Below are positions 1-12,600 of a stretch of 64,000 nucleotides of DNA, piece by piece. Source of the stretch: Antedon mediterranea (Eukaryota; Echinodermata; Crinoidea; Comatulida; Antedonidae); contig NC_092679.1 in the NCBI RefSeq assembly GCF_964355755.1, forward strand, positions 1,550,001 through 1,614,000. The letters run 5' to 3'. Under the pieces are notes generated by a model. It was given only the letters and a program-made list of their open reading frames with translations. It had not been told where the DNA came from and ran no database searches. Each line of letters begins with the position of its first letter. The stretch's first letter is position 1. Position numbers and translations under genes: made by a program.

Positions 1-1866
1 GTAATATGTTACTGCTGATACTGTTCTGTTTTCAAAGAATAATAATCGATCCTAAATTTTGGGAAATGATAAAATGATGCCTCGCATTTTTTGATGATGG
101 TAAAACGATGCCTCGCATAAATTTCTGACTTGCCTTGCTTTTGCGCATATCCTAGGCCTGTTGTGCATGTAGTTCTCTGTGCCCTGGGGACCTGTGAACA
201 CCTGCACATAGCCGGCCTAGCCCATTAAACAATTATTACGCAATAAACATTAAGCTACCTATATATGCTTTGCCTACACACATAAATATAAGTTTAATTT
301 ATAGTATAATAATTAGATATCAAATTACCTAATATTACCCCAGTCTATTGGATCAAACGTGTATGGAAACATCCAACATTGAAATGACACATGAAATAAA
401 TAATGTCATATTGCAGTTTTTGGTATAACAAGTGAGCATCTTCATCTGCAATCAAAGTTGCTATTTCATTGCCAGAATTTTACCTGTTTGGTGACCAAGT
501 CAACAACTTTTTTGGCTTATATTATAATACTGTTTCCAAGATTCATCGAGCATAAAGGACATTATTGTGCCAACAAGGATGAAGAACCATCAGTTAAAGA
601 TAGGCCTACTGCATATCAACGGTATTCAAAGGGTTTGGGTAATTTTCTAACTTGCCATCACTACCGGTGACCGGTAAACAAGCTTATGTCATCCACACCA
701 GCATTTGTTATAAATCTTTATGAATTTTAAATAATTTGAAATGGTGAATAAATTGATAATTGGTACTTAATTACAGTATTTAAATTTCTACAACAAGCAG
801 TATTTAACTTCCTTGTGAAGTTGTTGTCTTTTCTACTCATCATCGCTTATTTATTTATTTTATTAAAAAATTTGGCAGATAGCCATAATGGCCCAACAAC
901 ACAGAAATGGGTATACCTCTTGGAACAATATAATAAATATTTCAAAAGTATATACAAAAGCAGAATAAACTGGACATTAAAATTAAACGAATAATAGACC
1001 ACCATGGCCCCTACTACAATGTAGTCGACTGATTGATCAATTTGGTCAAACTGATTATTATTATGATATTATATCTGATTATCCACGAGTGCTCATTTTT
1101 AAACTGACTGGAAGAAAACGTCTAGTTTATAATAATATTTATAATGTGTAATGAATATTTATAAGGAAATTAGGCCTAAAAAAGCAATCGAAAGCCACGA
1201 TTCTTGGCTACTATATTTCTTGTTGTTTATTGAGTCCACTTTTGAACTTTAAATCCTTCAGAATTTCCTGTTGTTGTGCATACTATGTCAACAACCTGGA
1301 GTATTTTACCTTCGGACTTATTTTGAAACAAAAGATCACGATAAAAATCTTACAAGTGACTAATTAGATTGCATAAAATCATGATTGATAATGACATCAT
1401 TTCTGTGGCCATGTTTCGCGAAAGTCATTGCAATTTTTAAAAGTTTCGCTAAGGTCCAGCAGATCTATTTAGTATTTAATTTATTATTTATCATTATGTT
1501 TATTTTTTCGATTTAGGACGATATTAAAAAGTCTGTTTTCCATTAGCAAAATCGTGAATCAAACATTCCTGAGTTCCGATTGGTTGCGCAAAACACGTGA
1601 CAAAAGTAGATGAACATATTTTTAAAACGCATACGATGAATATTTACTGACGCTTTCAATTGGCGCAAATAAATCATTTGGTTGCCAGAGACGCAACGCA
1701 AGTTTGTGTAAACTTTAAAGAACGCAACATAAGTAACGCACGAGAAGATAAGCAAACAAATATAACCATGAGACATAAAACTAGACACAGGAGTAAGAAA
1801 AGCATTTTTAATATTTTTGTTTTTGTTTTTTTTTATATTCGTATTTTAAAATTTTTATTTTTTATT
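1..1866. other. Non-coding stretch, nothing recognised
   Basis: AT-rich sequence with only short chance reading frames. None of them shows a family I recognise or a plausible exon with splice sites in register. No recognisable repeat copy was found here. Confidence 0.5.
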
Positions 1867-2137
1867 ATTAAATTAATCATTGTCCTATCAGATAGGTGGT
1901 AACCCCCCTGATACAGGGGCTATTTTGTGAGCCAGTTCACCGGGGTAACCCCCTACTCTTCTCAAATAATGAAATGGGTTCTTTAAAGTTTTTTTTCTCT
2001 TTTGTGGCGTTAACTACTATTTATTCATTTCATTTCATCAACAGATTAATACAGTTATTTCTAATAATAATAATAACTATTCATTGTTATTCTTAGTGGG
2101 GTTACCACCTATCTGATAGGAAAATGATTAATTTACT
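1867..2137. mobile_element. MITE with long terminal inverted repeats (family C)
   Basis: A perfect 24-bp inverted repeat (1883-1906 and 2098-2121; outer end TCCTATCAGATAGGTGGTAA) bounds the element. The match continues outward with about 3 mismatches to about 1867 and 2137. The interior holds CACCGGGGTAACCCCCTACT and GGGTTCTTTAAAGT, which recur at 49510-49570. No reading frame resembling a transposase is present. Confidence 0.8.
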
Positions 2138-2199
2138 ATTGGTAATTAATCCTTGGCCACATGTACCTAAACATAACAATAAAAAAAATAAAATAAAAG

Positions 2200-2292
2200 G
2201 ATGTAAGCGTAACGTAATCGATTTGACCAATCACAAGCGATGGATTTTTTTAACTGTCGCTTGTAATTGGTCAACTTGTTTTCCTTGTCCCG
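2200..2292 (+). repeat. MITE-B, diverged internal fragment
   Basis: Contains TTGACCAATCACAAGCGATGG and the inverted partner GTCGCTTGTAATTGGTCAAC, as in the MITE-B interior. The TTCCCACTAG ends are lost. Confidence 0.6.
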
Positions 2293-3849
2293 AACTTTAT
2301 CTCATTGCTTCAGTAAATGACTGTATAAGTACAATATTATTAGTGGGTCGATCGTCGGTGCTCAACTGTGGCTTATCTGCAACCATCCATTTCATGTGTA
2401 CTTTAGTTTACATTGTGACTATACAACACAATGCACTCATCACTCAACAAACCTCATTTAATAAAAGGTTAATATCTTAATATTACCGGAAACCATGAAC
2501 AAATTCACTCTGCTGAATAAACGAAGACACCATAACCCTATTATCTTAACTGCCACTTTAGGGAGTAAATTAACGCTGATAATCACAGGAACCACGCCAC
2601 CATTATTTTTATGACTGTACCACCAGAAGACCAATATTATTATTAAATTATTAATATTCTGTAAAAATTAAATTTTAAACATTTGAGTTATGTTAATAAT
2701 ATATAGTGCTACCTCCCCCCCCCCCCCCCAATAATATTGTAATAATGAATTTTATTTTCCATACAACAACAAATAAGACATACAAAATGAATAGAACAAA
2801 AGTTGCATGGAATGAGACTACTATAGCCACCTTAGTTGAAAGCACAAATAAACACGATATAAAGGTAAAAAGAGACAGTATATATTATATATCTAAAGTC
2901 ATTTTGATACTCGATGTGTATTGATATGCGTGCTTGTCCAGGCGTCCATTAAAATGTTTATATTTTTAAAATGTTTAAATCTAAACGAGAATCGAATCGA
3001 AAAAAGGATACATGAGTTGTTTCGTTGATGCGTCGTATTTCAAGAAATGGCTACTAAAAACTGGTATGCCAAGAGTGAAAGTACAAACACTCTTTACCTG
3101 GATATCTACATCAAATTGTTACTTTTGGGTTTTTTTTTTTCTTATTTTGAACTAGATACCGAAAGTTAGATCACTTTCGTTTGCTTGTATCTTATCAAAC
3201 AAATGAGGTTTAACATGATTTTCACATAAAAATGAAGTAGTTTAGTTTTTTAATGATGATGATGTAGACTGAATATCCAATCCGTGCACACCCACGGACG
3301 CGCGCACACGCGCGTTCAATTCGCTCGATTTTATGAAGCTCAATAAAATAAATCACAATAAAAAAAAATTGTAATGTCAAGGCCGCAGATTTCGGAAACG
3401 CCACTTCCTTCATTTTTTTAAAATACCATTTCATATCGAGCTTCCGTCGAACTCTTCCGAGTAAAACAATTTGCTTGTTGAGATTAGATAATGACGATTT
3501 AATATATGAATATCACTTTAAACACAATAGTCTGTGCACTATCTGTCATTCAAGTATTCCCAAAGTCATGACACTAACGACGACCAAAAAAAAAGTCATT
3601 GTCGAACGTCGCTCTGAGACGTACAGTACTGAAGATGCGTCAGGACAGTGAAAGATGCGTCAGGACAGTGAAAACATGAATTATTGCGCATCATAGAAAT
3701 TGTTTTCCTAAGTGGCTGTCAGACCCCCCCCCCCCCCTTCACTAGTTCAAAGTTCCCCTCTGGTTGATTAGTACTATAATCGACCAGCGTGGCATAGTTG
3801 TATTACTATAAAACAGTCTCTCATGATTGAGCGAATTAAAAAAAAAGCG
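2293..3849. other. Non-coding stretch with poly-C tracts and a short tandem repeat
   Basis: No gene recognised. Runs of about 15 C (2715-2729) and 14 C (3724-3737) are present, and a 20-bp unit GATGCGTCAGGACAGTGAAA is repeated twice at 3633-3672. Confidence 0.6.
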
Positions 3850-4240
3850 CTTGATACGAGAAGAATTAAATTATGTAAATAATTTGCACATCGATGCGTC
3901 TGTTCCAATTCCTTCAAAGACTGGTTTCCTATTAATTCTCGTTCTCACAGTATGCTCCTTAGAAAATCCAACGAATTTCTCATCCCTCGTGCTCGAACTG
4001 AAAGATATGCCAAAAGTGCTATACCATTTCTCGCCAAACTCCTTAATGACAAATGATTCTTGTTTTATTGGCTCGCGTGTTTGTGTTTTTGTAAATTTTC
4101 AATTTTGTATATTTTTTATAGATTCTTGAATTTTGCACCTTTATATTTTTGTCCTTTTGATGTGTACATTATCGTGTTAATATTGTTTTAATTTAGCCTT
4201 GTGCTGCGATTACGATATATTGAATAAATAAATAAATAAT
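3850..4240 (+). mobile_element. LINE 3' end: decayed reverse-transcriptase C-terminus plus 3' tail
   Basis: In the frame starting at 3850 the sequence reads LDTRRIKLCK, one stop, then FAHRCVCSNSFKDWFPIN and IPRARTERYAKSAIPFLAKL, ending LLNDK-stop at 4056. This is the typical C-terminal pattern of non-LTR retrotransposon ORF2 (CR1/L2-like). A 3' tail follows, ending in TGAATAAATAAATAAATAA. The in-frame stop shows it is inactive. Confidence 0.75.
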
Positions 4241-4814
4241 TAAGTAATCGCCTATCGATTCTTTTTACTTTCAAACGCGGTATGAGTCGTTTTGATTTTA
4301 CGATCATTCGGGAAACCACCTCACGACGATACACTTATATAACATTCTTATAATTATCGGGAAAAGGGAAAATGCAATAGTAGAAAGAATAGGCTATTTC
4401 ATATAAATGCCTTGATAAGGATATCCGGTAAGCAAACTTCTCCCATTTTTATTCTCTTTGTTTGTATCTGGGTGCGTTTACAGATAACATCACATCAGCC
4501 CTAATAGTCGGCTAATAAATGGCAGCTGGACGAAAAGGGGAGCGGTTAGGGTCCGGTACATAACAATGAATCTCATCCACACCCATATAGCTAGCATCAA
4601 ACCGTGTTTTCTTCCTCTATAGTAAAACAATAGATAACAAAACCGCACTCATTCGTAGAACCATTATAAAATACGTATAAAATGTGGGAAAATATTTATA
4701 CGAAAGAAAATGCATGGCTTTACAAGCAGGTTTTATGTGCACGTGTTAATCCGTCGTTTCAATTACATTTAGCTTGCGTTTAACAACGCAACGATGTAAG
4801 CGCAAGGCAAGCCA
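4241..4814. other. Non-coding stretch, nothing recognised
   Basis: AT-rich sequence between the LINE tail and the first large MITE-B region. No reading frame, RNA gene or repeat family was identified. Confidence 0.5.
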
Positions 4815-5050
4815 GTAAAGCGTGGTTCCCACTAGCGACATAACGTCGTAACAAAACACAATCAGCACGTTGCGTCAATACGTCGTTGCGTTGCGTTACG
4901 TCGTCGCTATTGGGAACCACCCTTTAGCCTACCAATCACAAACGACTCGACTACAGTTCTAGATGTTATCGCGTCGTGATTGGTCAACTTGCGGTGCGCT
5001 TAAAACATCCCTTTGCGCGCGTCCGAGTACAGTGGGAACCACTAAACTTT
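4815..5050. repeat. MITE-B, diverged and rearranged
   Basis: GGTTCCCACTAGCGACATAA at the left and CGCTATTGGGAACCACCC at 4907-4924 form one inverted pair. A second partial copy (CCAATCACAAACGACTCG ... CAGTGGGAACCACTA) runs on to 5050. Confidence 0.7.
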
Positions 5051-5601
5051 AGTTTTCATAATAACTGAAGGATTGCGCTTGATGTTTAACTGGCCTGAAA
5101 TAAAACGTCTGTTGCACCTTCTATCTCTAAATCAAGTTTTGGCATTGGATGCCAAAATGACACGGCAGTTTAATATTCTCATGGCGGTGGTTTTTATCAA
5201 AATGATAATCATTTTAATATCCAAAGGAAATTAACGTATGCACTACTCGCTAACATACACATAATGTTAAAGCACATATGAAATTATTTTTATGTTGTTG
5301 GGGGTCCTACCATAATTGTCACCATTTCTGTCATATTTTGTTATATTTAAAATTAGCCGGCCCATTAATACGCACGTGTTGAACAGATTAGACCACGCTT
5401 GCTATACAGTATTATCGTCAGCCGGCGGGAAGTATCAATTGGGATCCCTGAAACACTTGTCGTTCACCCTCATGTGATTACTGTAAGGTAATTAGTGTAC
5501 TGTTAAGGTCTTTTGGTAATAGGCCTAAACAGAACTTTAAAATTAGTCATATTTTTAAAAGTATTTCAAATAAAGTTATCTTGAAAGTACCTTGAATGTT
5601 T

Positions 5602-5762
5602 AAGCTTTGTCTACACTATCAAACTAGTTTGACAAAAATTTATACCAAACCAACTACGGTAGTGATGTGTTCAAATATGGTAGTGATATGACATCATAAT
5701 GTTCATATATAGGCACATCACATTTTGTTGTCACATAAAATGTGATAGTGTAGACAGAGCTA
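5602..5762 (-). repeat. MITE-A copy
   Basis: AAGCTTTGTCTACACTATCA at one end and GATAGTGTAGACAGAGCT at the other. The interior has GTGATATGACATCATAATG and GGCACATCACATTTTG. Orientation is reverse of the forward consensus (left arm AAACTTTATGTGAC). Confidence 0.9.
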
Positions 5763-6473
5763 TACTCGTATACTTTGTTGGGCACAGTCTACGAGCTTAT
5801 CGCAATACATTTGCTGTTAACAATATTTGCGCGCTAATCGTATTTTAATCGTCTGGTATAGGATACAGAAATTAGATTGTGATGTCATGATAATATACTT
5901 ATAGATGTCGTCGAGACATTTAACTCGTTGACAAATTGTAGCAACACAGGAAACAAATAGGAAGTAAGTATAGAACGATACTCGAGAGGTTTGAACCCTG
6001 ACTTTTGTTTAGGAGGGGCATTTAGGGGAAATATTGTTAAATGTCAAACGAATGATAAATGATTACCATAAACCTGAATCAAACAACCAATACTGGTACA
6101 GGTACTGGTTGAGGTAACCGTCTTCATAGAGACATCTGGTAGCCATTGACATATTAAAGTAAAGTTGGCATTTAGATAAATGCTACTTTTAAGTGTACAC
6201 AATATAAATACTTTAATAATATCAATATTTCATGTTCTTGGAGGAAATTGTAAAAACAGATATTGTAGTTTTACCATGGAGGTTTTACTGATAATGAGTT
6301 TAATTCGAAGTGGAAATGCAATGATAGATAGAGACAGATAATAGAGTTTCAGATATTAGATTTAAGCGTCATCTATTATTGACAAACTACAATGAGCAGC
6401 TAAGCTATTATTCATGCTTTATCTGGAATATTAATTGATTTTAATTTATAAAATGGCAAAAAGAATAATCCTA
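5763..6473. other. Non-coding stretch, nothing recognised
   Basis: AT-rich sequence between MITE-A copies with no supportable gene or repeat. Confidence 0.5.
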
Positions 6474-6615
6474 AGGCCTTGTCTACACTATCAAACTTGT
6501 GACAAAAACATGTAGTGTAATGCCCAAAGAGCGTAGTGATATGACATCATCATGTCCATATATGGGCACATCACATTTTTTTGTCACATAATGTTTGATA
6601 GTGTAGACAAGGCTT
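6474..6615 (-). repeat. MITE-A copy
   Basis: AGGCCTTGTCTACACTATCA to GTGTAGACAAGGCTT, with the usual GATATGACATCATCATGTCC core. Both ends share the variant GGCCT/AGGC, so the termini were paired when inserted or corrected together. Confidence 0.9.
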
Positions 6616-6855
6616 AAGGCAACTAAAAAGTAGATAAAAAAATGTTTTTAGAAACTTTGTGTACACTGACTAATAAAAAAAAACTACAAAAAGAAGCATT
6701 GCATCTAAGAGTCCAACCACAAACAGCTTTCCTTCTTGATTAATCATTTACACCATAATTATCTTATGACTAAGATCCTAACATTTAGCAAACTAACTTT
6801 GACAACGTGATATAATAAAGTACAGCATGTAAAAACTGATGATACAAACCATTCT

Positions 6856-6989
6856 AAGCTCTGTCTACACTATCAAACATTATGTGACGAAACGAAAATA
6901 TGCACATGGACATGATGATGTCATCATATTTGGGCATATCACACTTATTTTTGTCAAACTAGTTTGTTTCTACAGTGTAGACAGAGCTT
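6856..6989 (+). repeat. MITE-A copy
   Basis: AAGCTCTGTCTACACTATCA to GTGTAGACAGAGCTT. The interior is shortened: one CACTACCATATTTGGGCAT unit is missing. Confidence 0.9.
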
Positions 6990-7560
6990 GGCAATGTATA
7001 ACACCAAATTACTGCTCATACAACTTGTTTTTAGTAACAATCTTGTTGGTACAAAAGTATACACTATACAGCATACGATCGACTACTAAAAAAAACCTCC
7101 GCAGTTTTAGAAACAAATGTAAATATTTGATATCTCCATTTTAATATTGATCCACCATATTAATGTGAATATTACGGTTTAATTAACTGTTGATTATAAT
7201 TATCTCAATTTTAAGAATTTAATCTCAAGATTAAAATAGAAAATGAAAATATACCATAATTAGATTTTATCAAAATTATTACATTTAAAGTGATCACATG
7301 ACCATTTGCCTCAACAATAAAATAGAACACACATACAGAATATCCTAATTAATTCGAAAAACAAATTATCAAGTTAGTATGTGTCATAATTACACACATC
7401 TCAATCTATTAGAACTAAGACGGTATAACAGGTGACAGAATGACTGATCCGTTACGGGCTAAGGTCACAAATCAATTTATTAAGGTGGTCCAGAACAGAA
7501 TAGAACATTTGTGGTACATTGAGAGGAAGTACACAGTTTTTACGCCTGAGATATCTGGCA

Positions 7561-7711
7561 TTGTCTACACTATCAAACTTTATGTGACAGAAAAATATGC
7601 CCATATTATGGACATAATGATGTCATATCACTGCCATATTTGGGAATATCACTACCATATTGGGCACATTCTACTTTTTTTCACACTAGTTTGATAGTGT
7701 AAACAGAGCTT
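7561..7711 (+). repeat. MITE-A copy
   Basis: TTGTCTACACTATCAAACTT to GTTTGATAGTGTAAACAGAG. The sequence that follows (7712-7805) is repeated after another MITE-A copy at 38273. Confidence 0.88.
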
Positions 7712-7805
7712 AAGTTATATTTTCTGGTGTCTTCGACTTTTAGAAAACGAAATATATAGAATGGTGATGATAACGATTCTGATCATGATCTTGTTTATGA
7801 TAAAT

Positions 7806-9673
7806 AGCTTTTGCAATTTCTTCAACTTTTGAAAGCTTTTCTTCACCATGACATATTCTTCTTCAACTGTAACAACAACAGTGAAAGCCCGTTCAGACCT
7901 GCTATTCTGGTTCCCGGTTCATACACATACAATGAACACATGACAGAGATATCGTATATTAAAAAGTACTATAATACACGAAGACTCTTTTCTAAATGTC
8001 GCAATAGCCTGTTAGACTGTATGAGTGACAGCTACATAAACGGGTGTTCAGATTTCGTTGTTTAGCCGGTATGTTGGTATCATGGGCACGGTCATTTTAT
8101 CAACCACTTACACAGGTAATACGCGCAAACGCAATATAGTTCGACCAATCACAAGCAAAAGATCATCCAACTGTCGCTTATGATTAGTCAAACTTTACTT
8201 ATATTCGTCCTAATGGAAACCAAGCTTAAACTTAAATTATATTTAAAAAAAATGTTTGTTTGATAATGTGAAACAAGAACGTTAATGAGGGATTAACGGG
8301 AGCAGGGTGAATGAATTATACAGGTTCAACAAATTGAATTCATATCAAGTATAATGATAAGCTGACTGTGCCTTGGGGATGTTTCTTGGTTTATCACGTT
8401 GCTGCAGCACAAGCGGCCTACTTACTTCATCAAAGTGTTTTTCCTTTTTGCAAGAAGTTTAGATTGAGAGAGACCTCCTTTAAAACTCATACTAAAAGAA
8501 AATTACACATTCTTCTTCAATTGACGTTGGGAAACAAATGAAGTGAAAATAGTAAATTGCGAAATACGATCTGCACAATGATATAGCCTATCCATATCAC
8601 TATCTTAAACAAAGTTTGAATATTTGATGAGCTGAGCCGTCAAACGGGTGTGCAAAGCGTCAAACGTTATGATATTGAGTTACAAACTTCATAAATGTTT
8701 TATTGTCATTTCCGTTTGGTGAGGTGGCAATTTTATCTGCGAAAAATCTTTGGATACATTGTGTACATAATCGCATGCTTGCCACCAAGTGTGGTTCTAG
8801 TGGGTTTGTTTTGTTTGTGGGAGGGGGAGGGGGAGGGGATAGATACATTTAGATATACAAAAGAACATGACTAAAAACATTAACATTACTTTGTTCCATT
8901 TATTTCAATGATACATTTTGATAACTAAATCTAATGGACCTGCCATTTTGTAAAACGGTTTTTTTACAAATTAGTATTTATATAAACATATACATTTACA
9001 ATCGTTACAGTAAAATATAATTTAGTAACTTGATTGAGTGGATTATAGAAATAGGAAAGACAGTATCGAGCCAGGTCTGCTTTATATTTCAACACTTTTA
9101 GAAACTTACTCATTCGAGAAAAGTGAAATTATTATTATTTTTTAATGCATATAAATAGACACACACTGTTTTTGTCAAGTATTCGTACAAAACAATTGGT
9201 TTGTAATAATTGTATTTATATAGACATTTACGACATTATGAGTCACAAAAACACCGACTTTGGAAAACAGCAAACAGATTAATATTTGTATACGTGTTGT
9301 GTTTTAGATTTGTTGATTCTATGATAAACACGTTTAAAAAAAAATCAAAGTTCTATTCGCAACCGATTCTCAGTGTTGTATTCCCACATAATTATGATAA
9401 TACTTGTCAGTTTGTAACACAGCATGTTATCTGTTTAGCATGTGATTCATGTATCACCACCTCCGTTAATGATTACGTTACGTTATTAGGGGCTATGATA
9501 CTGGTGGCACATGGTACACATATGTGTTGCTGTATCATGAAATTTGACTATGATACAGTACCGATAATCGACTATTTGCACACAATTAGACGGATAACTT
9601 GTCATTAACGTTATTCGTCAAATGTGAACGGGTATTTTAACATTGTATTTGCACACGTCACTTAAATGTCTGT
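7806..9673. other. Region downstream of the IgGFc-binding-like gene; no gene seen
   Basis: Contains a diverged MITE-B (8116-8228). The longest open frame (9210-9608, plus strand) encodes no recognisable domain and may lie antisense to the 3' UTR of the minus-strand gene ending at 9674. TTTATT at 8899 (AATAAA on minus) is a possible but distant polyadenylation signal. Confidence 0.45.
8116..8228 (+). repeat. MITE-B, diverged
   Basis: GACCAATCACAAGC and the inverted CTTATGATTAGTCAAAC surround an AACTGTCG centre. The right end reads CGTCCTAATGGAAACCAAGC. Confidence 0.6.
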
Positions 9674-12600
9674 TTAGTTTAGTTCTGTGTACTCCTGTAC
9701 ATCGACGTCATAATACGTATCTGAATTTAAAGTTGGACATAGTACTGGTGTTGGAATGTTAAAGACTGTAGACACACTTGGTCGTTTACGCTTTCCTATA
9801 GAAGCTACCCTGGACTCCCTGCTACATGACCCGCTATGGGCCGATGCATCTGCAGGGGGCGTATCGTTCGATATAAACGAGTACTCCTCCGACACTACAG
9901 GAAAAAACTCCTCGCTAACACTTTCAACAAAACCGCTATCTAGACGCTTTTGGTGACGTGAAGATTTCTGTGATAAATTATGCGGGTTTTTACTCATGTC
10001 CATGTACATGTCGTCTGCCGTGATGGCGCTACTTTCACTCATCGATCTGCCGAATTTTCGCAGGCTACTCTGCCAGCGTTTCGGCGTATCACGAATCATT
10101 TTATAAAGTTTCTTCGGAGTTTTATATTCATGTGAAATGTCTGTAGAAATGCTGGAAAGTTCCAGTACGTTTAGTTCTATATCTGTCTCTCGTGATCGAG
10201 TCGAGGAATCGCTGTGTGTGCGCAAGTTCTTTTTGGTTAGCGGCGTGATGGGCATTCGCGGCGGAAGAGCGGGTCTCATTGGAACACTATGGCTCCGACG
10301 AATGAACAGCCCTTGTGGTAGGTTCAGACTCATGTATTCACGGTGTGATATTTGAGTTCCATCTAACCCCATGTAACCATCAGGACCGATAGAGTTTGCT
10401 CCGTACATGCTCCGTTTACACTGAGTTTGTGTTTTTAATTTGTGGATTCGGTTTTTCAGTAATATTATATACATTGTTAGAATCATAAAAGCAGTGAATC
10501 CGATAGTGCCAACAATCAACGACAATACAACATCCGTACTTGGGTTGTACGATTTGTAGACCTGTCCGATGGTTGGATCAACATCAGCATTGTTTGAAGT
10601 AACCAATTCATTTCCTATATCATGAGGAATATTTTGTTCTGTTGTCGTCGTTGTCGTTTCGTACTTATTTATAACCTCTGGGGATAACGTAAACGGTTCC
10701 ACAAATCTTCCTCCAGGAGATACCTTGCCAGACGGTATGGCCACGTGCTCTATTTTAGTCGTATCATCAAATCTTGAAGACGGTTCAAATGAAATCCCAG
10801 CAAGCATACCATAAGCCGTTTCTGCCTCCTGCGTTCCGTATCCGTATAACGTAACGGAGAACGGTATATTTTGATCGCGATGGTCTAAATAATGCACGCC
10901 ATGTGGGAGACTAATCTGCGCCATGCAAAACTCTACACCACCGATTGTAACCTTTAACTTCCCAAGTTTTTGGAACTCAGTTTCGGGGAATTGAAACATG
11001 TTATGATAAAGTTTTATAGTCTGACGGCATTCGATGATTATATTCGCGAAATTATTTAACACTTGTCCGTTGACGGCGTTGTCAAGCGTAACGAGCATGA
11101 CGTCATGCGTGAAATGTTCGATTGCCGGAACCATCATCATAAATGGATCGGCTTTCGTGTTATCAGCCGCTCCACCTTTTCCGTATTGCATAACAAGAAT
11201 GGGCTCTGTGGAGTTTATCACATAACTCATTGTGGATTTTATATCAATTTCCACATATTTTCCTCTATTCAGGGTCCTTTTATCGCCATTGTTTAAAGTA
11301 ACCTCGGTGTTATCTTTCCCAGCAATCACCCGGAAACGGTCACCACCGGTCCTGTTGTACAGGGGTGTGGTAATAAACGTTTTACCCCATTTACTAAACG
11401 GCGGTAGCTGCTCTACTAAATGATCGCAATATCGCACCCCACGTGGTACGTCTGCGCATTTGCTACCGGATAAGACAACGATTGGTTTATTCGACGTAAT
11501 GCGAGTACCCGTCAGATCATCCTGGTCACTGAAGAACAAAATAGATTGCATGCGCGATAAGGTGCGCACCAAAACGGTTCCTTTTTTATGCGTTATACCC
11601 TGATACGTCAGCTCACCTTCCAGCTTAATGGTAATTTCAGTACGATTGTGAATACCGATAACAAGAAATTGAGATCCACGGTGTTTTATGTCGATTCTCA
11701 TTGGAATATCATACGATGCAACAAAATATTCATTACCGAGAACATCTGTAGGTAACGCAAGAAAAGAATCCATCGAATTGCCCTCATCCACCCCATAAAC
11801 AGTGATCTCGTAATCAGATTGAATTAGAATAGCTTTTCCTTCCGTTTGACCTGGAATACGCACAACTTTCATGTACTGATGCATATCAAGCGTCACATGC
11901 CATACGTTAACGCCCATAGTTACGTTTACGTGTGTTGTGCGCCGAGCCGACCCGACTAGCGTAACTTTCGGGTAGTTATCGGGTCCAACTATATTTAAAA
12001 ATCCAAAAATAAACTCTGTTCCTCTATTATCTTGACGTTCACAATCTGAAAGAAATAATAACACAAGATATTCAAACAAGTATATTTGTAAGTTGACAGA
12101 CTAATACATGTTAGTGCAATAGTGTTATACTGTAACTAAATGTGTGGTATACCGCACTATACACTTGATAATTACTACAGGAAAGTTGTTGGTGTTCCAA
12201 CCCACTTTGCTCTATGCTATAAATAGTATATTAGACTAATATAGATAGCCATACGCAGGGAAGTCTGTAAAGTAATAACTATTTTTAGTATTAATATATC
12301 CATACATTAAAATACAAAAAAGGTATAAAATTACTAGAGCACCGGTAACGCAAATGATAGGCATTTTCATGTTTCTCATCATTTCTTATAATTAATAACT
12401 AAAATAAAAGAGACTAAACGAATACATAAGGAAAGTATACAGCTGTTAAAAAAACATACGAACTTGAATAACTGTATGATAAGTATATAAGCCTAATACA
12501 AGTATTGTTCTATAACGTAAAGAGAACGCCGTTAATTCTACTTGAGTCTTTCTTGGCATGGACATAAGAAACATGCTGTAGAGTAGGTCAAAATAACCAA

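Noticed and set aside
2124-2480. 118-aa plus-strand frame
   Set aside because: It runs through the MITE-C end and a MITE-B fragment and shows no family resemblance.
3827-4129. 100-aa frame beginning MSELKKKRL
   Set aside because: The conserved LINE signature is in a different frame over the same bases.
9210-9608. 132-aa plus-strand frame
   Set aside because: No recognisable domain, no splice context, low-complexity AT-rich codons; more likely antisense to the 3' UTR of the receptor gene.
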